Counted from the first letter of the stretch, positions 7,794 to 14,917 are shown. The stretch is 30,580 nt of DNA from Alphaproteobacteria bacterium (GCA_013288575.1 JABDBO010000005.1:1-30580); one strand, 5' to 3'. Notes: a model not told the origin generated them from the sequence alone. Numbers and translations are program-made.

Positions 7794-7991
7794 ATGGACA
7801 AAACATTAACAAAGATAACAACCCTTCTAATCATCATTGGTGCCCTTCATTTAGGTCTCTTGGGTGTATTAGGAATTAACTTGCTTGGCACTATATTTGG
7901 TACCGGCATTATTATGAAAACAGTATATGTCCTGGTTGGTGTTTCAGCCGTTCTCCACGTCTATACTGACTTTTTCAAAAAAGTTAAATAG
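7794..7991 (+). CDS. DUF378 (YuzA)-like small membrane protein, 65 aa
   Basis: Two hydrophobic segments (about residues 9-36 and 41-57) surround a short polar turn. The pattern LIIIGALHLGLLGVLGINLLG ... VYVLVGVSAV matches the DUF378/YuzA family of two-helix inner-membrane proteins, whose function is not known. The start is set by the AAGGAGG ribosome site 5 nt upstream. The gene is monocistronic: it has its own extended -10 promoter and a strong hairpin terminator 40 bp after the stop. Confidence 0.75.
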   Translation: MDKTLTKITTLLIIIGALHLGLLGVLGINLLGTIFGTGIIMKTVYVLVGVSAVLHVYTDFFKKVK

Positions 7992-8028
7992 TTAGATAAA
8001 ACAAAAACATCGTGAGTTAGTTAACCGG

Positions 8029-8060
8029 GAGGGGGTCTTAAGTGGCCCCCTCTTCTTTTA
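8029..8060 (+). terminator. Rho-independent terminator
   Basis: GAGGGGGTC (8029-8037) and GGCCCCCTC (8044-8052) pair in a 9-bp stem with one wobble and a 6-nt loop, followed by TTCTTTTATT. It ends the DUF378-like transcription unit. Confidence 0.85.
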
Positions 8061-8106
8061 TTAATATTGCTCCTGAAAAGCGTCTCTTGCATCGTTCATT
8101 TTGAGT

Positions 8107-8157
8107 AATTTGCTTTGCAAATTACGGCGCACCCCCTTCGGGGGTTGGGGGGTGCGC
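8107..8157. repeat. Two adjacent hairpins upstream of sucB
   Basis: AATTTGC-TTT-GCAAATT (8107-8123) is followed by GCGCACCCCC (8127-8136) pairing with GGGGGTGCGC (8148-8157). The second hairpin has an alternative inner fold, CCCCC-TTC-GGGGG (8132-8144). Only short T runs follow. It could be a terminator, a switchable structure or an intergenic repeat. Confidence 0.5.
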
Positions 8158-8223
8158 AATTATTATTGATTTTTTCCCTCACAAGTATATTAATCATGGC
8201 CAAATAACATTACGGAAAAAACC

Positions 8224-9408
8224 ATGGCTGATATCAAAGTACCGACACTTGGCGAATCAATCTCAACTGCAACAATTGCCAAATGGCTTAAAAAAGAGGG
8301 CGAAGCTGTAAAAGCTGATGAACCTATCGTTGAGCTGGAAACTGATAAAGTGACTGTTGAAGTCAATGCTCCGGCCGCTGGCGCAATTGAAAAAATCATC
8401 GCCAAAGAAGGTTCAGAAGTTTCTGTTGGTGCCATTTTAGGCTCAATCAAAGAAGGAGCTGCTGGCAAAGCCGCTGCAGCCCCTGCCGCTGCTCCGGAAA
8501 AACCAACCGAAGCACCAAAATCATCTGCTACAAAAGAGCCACTTCCTTCAGCGCAAAAAATCATCGCTGAAAAAGGTCTTGATGCATCAAACATTCAAGG
8601 TTCTGGCAAAGATGGCCAAATTTTGAAAGAAGATGTGCAAAACGCTTCTGCAAACTCAAGCTCATCATCACCTACTCCAGCACCGAAATCTGCTCCAGCA
8701 AAATCACAGGGCGGTGAAGAGCGCGTGAAAATGACCAAGCTCCGCCAGGCAATTGCCCGCCGCTTGAAAGAATCACAAAACACTGCGGCCATGCTCACCA
8801 CATTCAATGAAGTTGATATGTCGGCAATTATGGATTTGCGCAAAAAATATCAAGACTCATTCGTTGAAAAACACGGCGGCAAACTTGGCTTTATGTCATT
8901 CTTCGTTAAAGCTGTTGTTAACGCGTTAAAGGAAATCCCAGCAGTTAATGCATCAATTGATGGCGACGAAATCGTTTACCACAAATATTACAACATCGGC
9001 GTAGCCGTTGGCTCAAAACAAGGTTTGGTTGTTCCAGTGCTTCGCGATGCTGATCACAAATCTTTCGCTGATATTGAAAAAGAAATTGCCGGCCTTGGCA
9101 AAAAAGCTCGTGATGGCAAAATTTCCGTGGATGATTTATCCGGCGGAACTTTCTCAATCACCAATGGCGGCATTTACGGCTCACTGATGAGCACGCCAAT
9201 CATCAACCCACCACAAACCGCAATTTTGGGCATGCATGCAATTAAAGACCGCGCCGTTGTTGTAAACGGTCAAGTGGTTGCCCGCCCGATGATGTACCTC
9301 GCGCTCTCATATGACCACCGTTTGATCGATGGCTCTGAAGCTGTAACATTCCTGGTGCGCATCAAAGAAGCGATTGAAGATCCGGCTCGCCTCTTAATCG
9401 AAGCATAA
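8224..9408 (+). CDS. sucB: Dihydrolipoamide succinyltransferase (2-oxoglutarate dehydrogenase E2)
   Basis: A 394-residue E2 with the usual three parts. The lipoyl domain has lysine 42 in ELETDKVTVEV. A peripheral subunit-binding domain lies at about residues 107-142 (PSAQKIIAEKGLDASNI), bounded by Ala/Pro/Ser-rich linkers. The catalytic domain has the active-site SYDHRLIDG near the end. It accepts the succinyl group from SucA and passes it to CoA, then is reoxidised by the E3 encoded at 13459. The ATG at 8224 gives the canonical MADIKVPTLGES start; the ribosome site is weak (ACGGAAAAAA). Two SPFH genes follow within 10 bp, so they are probably cotranscribed. Confidence 0.97.
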   Translation: MADIKVPTLGESISTATIAKWLKKEGEAVKADEPIVELETDKVTVEVNAPAAGAIEKIIAKEGSEVSVGAILGSIKEGAAGKAAAAPAAAPEKPTEAPKSSATKEPLPSAQKIIAEKGLDASNIQGSGKDGQILKEDVQNASANSSSSSPTPAPKSAPAKSQGGEERVKMTKLRQAIARRLKESQNTAAMLTTFNEVDMSAIMDLRKKYQDSFVEKHGGKLGFMSFFVKAVVNALKEIPAVNASIDGDEIVYHKYYNIGVAVGSKQGLVVPVLRDADHKSFADIEKEIAGLGKKARDGKISVDDLSGGTFSITNGGIYGSLMSTPIINPPQTAILGMHAIKDRAVVVNGQVVARPMMYLALSYDHRLIDGSEAVTFLVRIKEAIEDPARLLIEA

Positions 9409-9417
9409 AAGCAAGCT

Positions 9418-10089
9418 ATGGCTGACGATAATCTGCTAAAGCTAGATTATAACCCACCTAACAGCGCGGTGGCGACAACAGCGCCTGCACCAAGCTATAC
9501 GCCAGCACAACATATCCAGTCTTCTACGCAAGATATCATAAGCGGGCTTTTACCTTGCCTATTTATATTTGGTTTCATAGCATTATGCCTACGTACTAAG
9601 CGCGTACATATTGTCATCAAAGAATATGAAAACGCCCTGCTCTACAAAAAGGGCAAATATAAGAAAACTCTCGCCCCTGGTGCTTATCGCCTGCCGGCGA
9701 CTAACCGCATAATTTTGGTTGATATGCGCGAAGAAACTTTTTCTTTCAACCAGCATCTTATCACTTCAGATAATTCTAATTTCAGCATCACGCTTTCAGT
9801 AAAATTCCAAATTACTGATCCTTATAAAGCTATCAACTCTTCGCAGAATTATAAAAATTACTTGTTTGAAGAAGTCCGTTCAGCCACCAAGGAAGTTGCC
9901 ACTCATCACCATATTGCGCAAATCACATATAGCGTAAAAGATCTTGCCGCAGATATTGAAGCCCAGGCTCAAGTAAAGGCCAATTCTATCGGCGTTAAAA
10001 TTCTTAAAGCTGAAATTGTCGATATGGTAGTTCCTCAGAATATTCAAAGCATTATAGCCAATACCAGCGATAAAGATTCGCTCAATTAA
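9418..10089 (+). CDS. SPFH/band 7-like membrane protein, first of a tandem pair
   Basis: A 223-residue protein with a Pro/Ala-rich N terminus, one membrane helix at about residues 40-60 (IISGLLPCLFIFGFIALCL) and a band-7-like domain. EYENALLYKKGKYKKTLAPGAYRLP resembles the first strands of slipins, and VDMREETF plus LSVKFQITDPYKAI the following ones. It lacks the long coiled-coil tail of stomatins and prohibitins. The gene starts 9 bp after sucB and is followed by a clear paralogue, so a hetero-oligomeric SPFH scaffold is possible. Band-7 identity is by pattern only and the role is unknown. Confidence 0.65.
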   Translation: MADDNLLKLDYNPPNSAVATTAPAPSYTPAQHIQSSTQDIISGLLPCLFIFGFIALCLRTKRVHIVIKEYENALLYKKGKYKKTLAPGAYRLPATNRIILVDMREETFSFNQHLITSDNSNFSITLSVKFQITDPYKAINSSQNYKNYLFEEVRSATKEVATHHHIAQITYSVKDLAADIEAQAQVKANSIGVKILKAEIVDMVVPQNIQSIIANTSDKDSLN

Positions 10090-10136
10090 ACACTTTCATA
10101 TTGAAAATTTGGCAACTTATTGTTACGAGTTTTAAT

Positions 10137-10721
10137 ATGATTGATCCATATCTCGCTGTAAAACTCATTACCATCTTCGCCGGCGGCCTAGCAATCGGCC
10201 TGCTATTTCCTACTGCATATATCACCATTCGCGAATATGAGCGCGGGCTGTTGTTCAAACGCGGCAAATTTATCAAACAACTCACTCGCGGCCGTTATTA
10301 TCTTGGCAGAAGCAAAGTCATAACCATCGATATGCGCCCCGAAAACTACATGGTACACCAAAATATTCTCACTTCAGATAACATCCATGTCGGCATCAAC
10401 ATCAACGTCCGTACGCGCGTTAGTGATGCTTATAAAGCCTTCACATCATCGCAAAACTTCCAGCAGGATGCACATGATATTTCGCGCTCGGTGATTAAAG
10501 AAATTGGCAAATCCACTACTACCAAAACTGTTATCAAAGAAGATGAAAAATTCGAGAAAAAGCTCGAAACACCATTGAAAAAGCAGTTGGAAAACATCGG
10601 AATGGAATTGGTAAGCATTGAACTTATTGATGCCAACCTGCCGCACTCAATCCAGGAAAGCATTGCCGATTCAATTGACCTTGCCAAGAAAAAACCCAAA
10701 GCCAAAAAAGTAGGATTTTAA
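10137..10721 (+). CDS. SPFH/band 7-like membrane protein, second of a tandem pair
   Basis: From the ATG at 10137 the product has 194 residues; a TTG 36 bp upstream would extend it but has no support. A membrane helix (LITIFAGGLAIGLLFPTAYI) is followed by REYERGLLFKRGKF, VITIDMRPENY, LTSDNIHVGININV and DAYKAFTSSQNF. These line up segment by segment with the preceding gene (KEYENALLYKKGKY, LVDMREETF, ITSDNSNFSITLSV, PYKAINSSQNY). The two arose by duplication and diverged strongly. The tail is lysine-rich. A tautomerase gene starts 3 bp after its stop. Confidence 0.65.
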   Translation: MIDPYLAVKLITIFAGGLAIGLLFPTAYITIREYERGLLFKRGKFIKQLTRGRYYLGRSKVITIDMRPENYMVHQNILTSDNIHVGININVRTRVSDAYKAFTSSQNFQQDAHDISRSVIKEIGKSTTTKTVIKEDEKFEKKLETPLKKQLENIGMELVSIELIDANLPHSIQESIADSIDLAKKKPKAKKVGF

Positions 10722-10724
10722 ATT

Positions 10725-10910
10725 ATGCCAATCGTCCAAATTCACATTCTCGAAGGCCGCACCGTCGAACAAAAACGCAAAATGGTTGATACCGTCACCA
10801 AAGCAATTTGCGAATCTTTAACCGTGCCGCCAGAAAAAGTGCGCATCATAATCTCCAACATGGAAAATGAAGATTTCGCCGTGGCGGGGAAACTGGTGAT
10901 AGATAACTAG
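10725..10910 (+). CDS. 4-oxalocrotonate tautomerase family protein, 61 aa
   Basis: The frame starts MPIVQIHILEGRT, so removal of Met exposes the catalytic N-terminal Pro of this family. Length (about 60 residues after processing) and the central VPPEKVRIIISNM, which carries the conserved Arg and beta-strand, fit 4-OT/DmpI-like enzymes. They catalyse enol-keto tautomerisation of small carboxylic acids as small homo-oligomers in the cytosol; the physiological substrate is not evident. It is 3 bp downstream of the second SPFH gene, and its stop codon overlaps the left arm of a hairpin that runs up to pyrF. Confidence 0.88.
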   Translation: MPIVQIHILEGRTVEQKRKMVDTVTKAICESLTVPPEKVRIIISNMENEDFAVAGKLVIDN

Positions 10911-10991
10911 AACATTAGAACTTAGAGCTTTAGAATTTAGAAAAATTGTTCTAATATTCCAATGTTCTAACATTCTGAGTTCTAATGTTCT
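10909..10991. repeat. Palindromic TTAGAA-word element filling the gap before pyrF
   Basis: Perfect 14-bp arms, AGAACATTAGAACT (10909-10922) and AGTTCTAATGTTCT (10978-10991), enclose further TTAGAA/TTAGAG words in the left half and TTCTAA words in the right half, plus an inner palindrome AATGTT-CT-AACATT. The element begins inside the tautomerase stop codon and ends at the base before the pyrF ATG, so pyrF has no separate Shine-Dalgarno sequence. Confidence 0.85.
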
Positions 10992-11666
10992 ATGCAAAAT
11001 AAACTCATAATCGCCCTCGACTTACCTGATAAAAAACAGGCAGAAAAACTTATCGTTGATCTGGAAGGCGTGGTTGATTTCTTCAAACTCGGCATGGAAC
11101 TTGGCCTCTCGGTTGATGCGCATTACATAAAAAACCTCGTCGGTTTGGGCAAAAAAATATTCCTTGATTACAAATATCACGATATCGGCAACACGGTTGA
11201 AAACGCCGTCCGCCGCGCCGCCGATCTCGGCGTTTATATGCTAACCGTCCACGGCGAAAAACAAGTGATTGAGGCAGCTGTAAAAGGCAAACAAGGCACC
11301 AACACAAAAGTTTTTGCCGTCACGGTTTTAACTTCTCTTGGCGAAGATTACGCCGCCCAATACGGCTGCTCGGTAAAAGACCTTGTGCTTCGCCGCGCCG
11401 CCTATGCCAATGATCTTGGCGCTGATGGCGTGATCGCCTCACCATTAGAAGCCTCAATAATCAAAACCCAATTCCCAAAACTTGAAATCTGCACCCCAGG
11501 CATTCGCCCGATTGGCGCCGATAAGCAAGATCAAAACCGCGCCGCCACTCCAACAGAGGCACTTAAAAACGGCGCTGATTATCTAGTTATTGGCCGCCCA
11601 ATTACCCAGGCGCCAGATCCTAAAAATGCCGCACAGCAAATAATAAAAGAAATCGAAAAAGCCTAA
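10992..11666 (+). CDS. pyrF: Orotidine-5'-phosphate decarboxylase
   Basis: A 224-residue OMP decarboxylase of normal length. It shows the substrate Asp in IALDLPDK (residue 10), the catalytic charge network D59-x-K61-x-x-D64 in FLDYKYHDIGN, and the phosphate-binding loop ending TPGIRP ... LVIGRPIT. It makes UMP in pyrimidine biosynthesis as a cytosolic TIM-barrel dimer. The ATG directly abuts the palindromic element, so translation has no visible ribosome site. Its last seven codons (IKEIEKA and stop) are duplicated 797 bp downstream, ahead of the second pilin-like gene. Confidence 0.97.
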   Translation: MQNKLIIALDLPDKKQAEKLIVDLEGVVDFFKLGMELGLSVDAHYIKNLVGLGKKIFLDYKYHDIGNTVENAVRRAADLGVYMLTVHGEKQVIEAAVKGKQGTNTKVFAVTVLTSLGEDYAAQYGCSVKDLVLRRAAYANDLGADGVIASPLEASIIKTQFPKLEICTPGIRPIGADKQDQNRAATPTEALKNGADYLVIGRPITQAPDPKNAAQQIIKEIEKA

Positions 11667-11715
11667 TTATTAAAATTGCCTTTCGACTTAAGTTTATAAT
11701 TTATAATATAAATTC
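11644..11715 (+). repeat. Direct repeat copy A: pyrF 3' end plus pilin promoter
   Basis: These 72 bp recur at 12441-12512 with seven differences and no gaps, at an offset of 797 bp. The segment holds the last seven sense codons of pyrF with its stop and then the promoter region of the first pilin-like gene. Confidence 0.9.
11695..11707 (+). promoter_or_regulatory. Doubled TATAAT upstream of the first pilin-like gene
   Basis: TATAAT occurs at 11695-11700 and again at 11702-11707, the latter 8 nt before the ATG; TAATAT at 11704-11709 ends exactly 6 nt before it. No Shine-Dalgarno sequence is present (ATAAATTCATG). A leaderless or near-leaderless start is suggested. Confidence 0.45.
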
Positions 11716-12414
11716 ATGCGAAAAGGCTTTACACTGGTTGAACTTTCCATTGTCCTCGTCATCATCGGCCTGCTAATTGGCGGCATCTTAGTTGCACAGA
11801 GTATGATTAGCACGACTAAGACCCTTGTTATAGTCAGACAATTATCGCAATACGATATTGCGATCTCCAATTTCATATACAAATATAACCAGCTGCCGGG
11901 TGATTCTAATATGTTCTCCGACCCCGGCAATAATGACAAGCAAACAGATCCCTCAGGTTATGAAACTGGCAATGCATGGGAGCATCTCTCGCAAGGCGTA
12001 GGATTAAAAAACGCCTTCGGCCAGGATTATGTCGGTTTCAACCCATTTTTTGCAACTACTGAAGCTACTTGCCCCATATTAAAAATGAATACCAATCCGG
12101 CCGCAACCAACTTATGCCTGACAATTAATTTTGATTGGGAAGATTCAGGCGGCGGTGAATATCAATTCAGAGCTGATATCCCAAGCCAGCAGCAAGTCCA
12201 TGCCGCCTTACTTCCTAAAGATTTATTGGCGCTTGATGTAAAAATAGACGATGGTCTGCCTTCAACTGGAGGCGTTGGCTTTGTAGATTGGGGCGGTATA
12301 TTCAGCACTTGTGATGCGGGTGGTAATAAATATAATGCATCCAGCACATCATATGTTTGTACGCCGATGATTTGGATTGGATTGGCAAATGGAGTAAATG
12401 CCAATAACCACTAG
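11716..12414 (+). CDS. Type IV pilin-like protein with prepilin N-methylation site
   Basis: The start MRKGFTLVELSIVLVIIG is a textbook class III prepilin signal: a four-residue basic leader ending in Gly, cleavage before Phe, Glu at mature position 5, then a hydrophobic helix to about residue 30. The 232-residue length and the globular part, with several cysteines (for example at ATCPIL, TNLCLT and SYVCTP), fit a pseudopilin or minor pilin. Processing by a prepilin peptidase is expected; no pilin assembly gene is in the window. NQLPGDSN is shared with the third copy at 27566. The gene was the template or partner of a tandem duplication with the next gene. Confidence 0.85.
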   Translation: MRKGFTLVELSIVLVIIGLLIGGILVAQSMISTTKTLVIVRQLSQYDIAISNFIYKYNQLPGDSNMFSDPGNNDKQTDPSGYETGNAWEHLSQGVGLKNAFGQDYVGFNPFFATTEATCPILKMNTNPAATNLCLTINFDWEDSGGGEYQFRADIPSQQQVHAALLPKDLLALDVKIDDGLPSTGGVGFVDWGGIFSTCDAGGNKYNASSTSYVCTPMIWIGLANGVNANNH

Positions 12415-12440
12415 CCATATAAATAGCGCACAATAGACAA

Positions 12441-12512
12441 TAAAAGAAATTGAAAAAGCCTAATTATTAAAATTATCTTTCAGCTTAAATCTATAATTTA
12501 TAATATAAATTC
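12441..12512 (+). repeat. Direct repeat copy B: remnant of pyrF end plus pilin promoter
   Basis: Copy B of the 72-bp repeat at 11644. It still encodes IKEIEKA and a stop in frame, with a synonymous ATC to ATT change, but lacks the rest of pyrF. Weaker similarity (GCGCACAATAGACAA versus CCGCACAGCAAATAA) extends about 14 bp further upstream. TATAAT is doubled here too (12492-12497 and 12499-12504). Confidence 0.9.
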
Positions 12513-13238
12513 ATGCGTAAAGGCTTCACCTTGTTTGAACTTTTAATCGTCCTCATATTTCTTGGCTCAATTGCTGGCGGTTATGTTTATTTCCAACATC
12601 TTCATTCTGTTTCCCGAACCCAAGCCAGCATAATGCAGATCTCACAATATGATATCGGCATTCACAATTTCCCACTGAAATATAAGCAATTCCCGGGCTG
12701 CGCAAATCTTGCCGGTGATCCTAACTTTCCCGGCTGTGTCGAGGGTTATTTTGACCAGTCTGGTTATGCTTCGATGATGGCCTGGTCTGATCTTTCAATC
12801 GGTATGAATATTAAAAGCTCAGGAGGTCATGACTTTACTTTCCGCGATCCATTCCAAATTTCAACCGAAGAAAACTGCCCTTCACTTAAACTCGAACAGG
12901 ATACAACAAACCACCCTTGTGTTTTGATCCAGCATTTTGCCAATGGAGATTCCTATAATTATAAAAACGCCCCGGCTGGCAAGGCAAGCGCCGGACACGA
13001 CCCTTTAAAAGCACGTGATGCGGCAGAACTTGATGAAAAGCTTGATGATGGGCTTGCCCAATCAGGAATGTTTACCTCCTATGCTTACGGCCACGGCAAT
13101 GCCGGCATTGGCGATTTTGCCATTCCGTGCATGCTAAAAGGCGAATTCAATAAATATGATGTAAAGAATTCCGGCTACAATTGTAGCATTACCTTTGCCG
13201 TTGGGCTTTCCAACGTCTTTAAGGCAAGAACCAATTAA
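12513..13238 (+). CDS. Type IV pilin-like protein, diverged tandem copy
   Basis: A 241-residue protein starting MRKGFTLFELLIVLIFLG, again a short basic leader with Gly before the cleavage site, Glu5 and a hydrophobic helix. The remainder aligns with the preceding gene only in patches (ISQYDI, KYKQFPG, KLDDGL), and it has a different set of cysteines. By contrast its promoter region is nearly identical to that of the first copy. The second half contains Gly/Ala-rich loops. It is probably a minor pilin or pseudopilin, with function unknown. Confidence 0.82.
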   Translation: MRKGFTLFELLIVLIFLGSIAGGYVYFQHLHSVSRTQASIMQISQYDIGIHNFPLKYKQFPGCANLAGDPNFPGCVEGYFDQSGYASMMAWSDLSIGMNIKSSGGHDFTFRDPFQISTEENCPSLKLEQDTTNHPCVLIQHFANGDSYNYKNAPAGKASAGHDPLKARDAAELDEKLDDGLAQSGMFTSYAYGHGNAGIGDFAIPCMLKGEFNKYDVKNSGYNCSITFAVGLSNVFKARTN

Positions 13239-13272
13239 GTATAAAACCCCTGTACAGCCAGCATAAAATATA

Positions 13273-13302
13273 TTAGATGAATTGCAGAATTCGTCTCTCT
13301 AA
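13273..13302. terminator. Imperfect hairpin after the second pilin-like gene
   Basis: TTAGATGAATT and AATTCGTCTCTCTAA pair around GCAG with one wobble and a 3-nt bulge. There is no strong T tract, so termination is only possible, not shown. Confidence 0.3.
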
Positions 13303-13343
13303 TTTAAGCGCATCTTTAATTTTAAACAAATGCGTTTATATTA

Positions 13344-13433
13344 GATAGATGCGCCGCAATTTTTTAACGCAGATGGCGAAGTGTATGAATAATACATGAG
13401 TCCATCGAGTAGAAAAAATTGCAAGCAGATATC
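13344..13433. ncRNA. Structured intergenic element, copy 1 (strand unknown)
   Basis: Ninety bases fold into one long interrupted hairpin. GATA/TATC, TGC/GCA, GC/GC and AATTTTTT/AAAAAATT form the outer stem. GATGG/CCATC (13372-13376 with 13402-13406) forms the middle stem. A symmetric CGA/AGT internal loop and AGTGTAT/ATACATG with a GAATA loop form the tip. The same fold with compensatory changes occurs at 22401-22492. TATATT (13337-13342) lies just upstream. It sits in the lpd leader region. It may be an RNA, a repeat with conserved DNA structure, or both. Confidence 0.6.
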
Positions 13434-13458
13434 AATATAACCGCATTTGGAGTGTAAA

Positions 13459-14868
13459 ATGGCAGAGAAATTTGATGTTATCGTTATCGGCGCCGGCCCT
13501 GGTGGCTATGTTGCGGCAATTCGCGCGGCGCAATTGGGCCTCAAAACCGCATGCGTTGAAAAACGCGGCACATTGGGCGGCACTTGTTTAAACGTTGGCT
13601 GCATCCCATCAAAAGCTTTGCTTGAATCTAGCCATTTGTTCGAAGAAGCGGGTCATGATTTCTCTAAACACGGCATTAAAACCGGCAAGCTCGAAGTTGA
13701 TCTTTCCACCATGCTAAAACGTAAAGACGCAGTGGTTAAACAATTCACCGGCGGCGTGGAATTTCTCTTCAAGAAAAATAAAGTAACTTACCTTAAAGGT
13801 GCTGCCCAAATCACCGCGCCTGGTAAAATCACCATTGCGCCTTCAGATGGCGGCGCGCAAACTTCTTATGAAGCAACCAACATCATCATCGCCACCGGCT
13901 CTGATGTTATTAGCCTGCCGAATGTAAAAATTGATGAAGAAACAATTGTTTCTTCCACTGGCGCATTAACGCTAAAAACCGTCCCTAATAAACTCGTCGT
14001 GATCGGTGCTGGCGTTATAGGCCTTGAGCTTGGCAGCGTATGGCGCAGGCTCGGCGCGGAAGTTACCGTGGTCGAATTCCTTGACCGCATCACTCCTGGT
14101 ATGGATGAAGGCCTATCTAAAGATTTCCAGAAAGCCCTCGAAAAACAAGGTGTGAAATTCAAGCTCGGCACCAAAGTTACCGGCGTTGAAAAAGGCAAAA
14201 AATCTCATATCGTAAGCACCGAAAGCGCACAAGGTGGCAGCCCGGAAAGTTTGGATGCTGATGTCGTTCTGGTCGCCATTGGCCGTAAACCTTACACTGA
14301 GGGGTTAGGCTTAAAAGAAATCGGCGTAGCAATTGATGAGCGCGGCCGTGTTAAAACTGACAAGCAATTCCAAACCAATGTCAAAGGCATTTACGCTATT
14401 GGTGATGTCATCATCGGCCCAATGCTCGCGCACAAAGCTGAAGATGAAGGTGTTGCCGTTGCCGAAATTATCGCCGGTCAAAAACCGCATATTAATTATG
14501 ACGCAATTCCAAGCATTATCTATACCGCGCCTGAAGTTGCCTCAGTTGGCAAAACTGAAGAAGAACTTAAAAAAGCCGGTATCGAATATAACATCGGCAA
14601 ATTTCCATTCACCGCCAACAGCCGAGCCGTTGCCAATGGCAATGCTGAAGGTTATGTGAAAATTCTCGCTGACAAGAAAACTGATCGCGTTTTAGGAGCC
14701 CACATCATTGGCCCAGATGCCGGAACACTAATTGCCGAACTCGCTTTGGCAATTGAATTCTCCGCCTCTGCCGAAGATGTCGCCCGCACCTGCCACGCCC
14801 ACCCAACCTTGAACGAAGCCGTGAAAGAAGCAGCTTTGGCTGTGGATAAGAGGGCGATACACGCTTAA
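13459..14868 (+). CDS. lpdA: Dihydrolipoamide dehydrogenase (E3)
   Basis: A 469-residue flavoprotein of full length. FAD-binding GAGPGGY is at residues 11-17, the redox-active disulfide C43-x4-C48 in GGTCLNVGCIPSKALL, the NAD-binding GAGVIGLELGS in the middle, and the C-terminal His-Glu pair in HAHPTLNEAV. It reoxidises the dihydrolipoyl groups of SucB and probably of other 2-oxoacid dehydrogenases. The start at 13459 (MAEKFDV) is preferred over a frame opening at 13447, because GGAGTG at 13449-13454 is a well-spaced ribosome site for it. The structured element lies 25 bp upstream. Confidence 0.97.
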   Translation: MAEKFDVIVIGAGPGGYVAAIRAAQLGLKTACVEKRGTLGGTCLNVGCIPSKALLESSHLFEEAGHDFSKHGIKTGKLEVDLSTMLKRKDAVVKQFTGGVEFLFKKNKVTYLKGAAQITAPGKITIAPSDGGAQTSYEATNIIIATGSDVISLPNVKIDEETIVSSTGALTLKTVPNKLVVIGAGVIGLELGSVWRRLGAEVTVVEFLDRITPGMDEGLSKDFQKALEKQGVKFKLGTKVTGVEKGKKSHIVSTESAQGGSPESLDADVVLVAIGRKPYTEGLGLKEIGVAIDERGRVKTDKQFQTNVKGIYAIGDVIIGPMLAHKAEDEGVAVAEIIAGQKPHINYDAIPSIIYTAPEVASVGKTEEELKKAGIEYNIGKFPFTANSRAVANGNAEGYVKILADKKTDRVLGAHIIGPDAGTLIAELALAIEFSASAEDVARTCHAHPTLNEAVKEAALAVDKRAIHA

Positions 14869-14905
14869 ATCCTATATTATTCATTAAGCTTTAATAGAGA
14901 CTCCA

Positions 14906-14911
14906 TATAAT
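14906..14911 (+). promoter_or_regulatory. -10 element, leaderless geometry
   Basis: TATAAT ends 6 nt before the ATG at 14918. The intervening TCCTTT is not a ribosome site. The -35 region is poor. Confidence 0.45.
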
Positions 14912-14917
14912 TCCTTT

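Noticed and set aside
10101..10136. TTG start extending the second SPFH protein by 12 residues
   Set aside because: No ribosome site precedes it, and the ATG at 10137 aligns better with the start of the membrane helix region.
10909..10991. TTAGAA word array considered as a short CRISPR-like repeat
   Set aside because: Units are 6 bp, spacing is irregular, and the right half is the inverted complement of the left; it is a palindrome, not direct repeats with unique spacers.
13447..13458. Upstream ATG giving a four-residue longer Lpd
   Set aside because: The extra codons contain the GGAGTG ribosome site for the ATG at 13459, and MAEKFDV is the expected E3 start.
13866..14198. Leftward 110-codon frame inside lpd
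   Set aside because: Shadow frame within a fully conserved E3 gene; no start signal.
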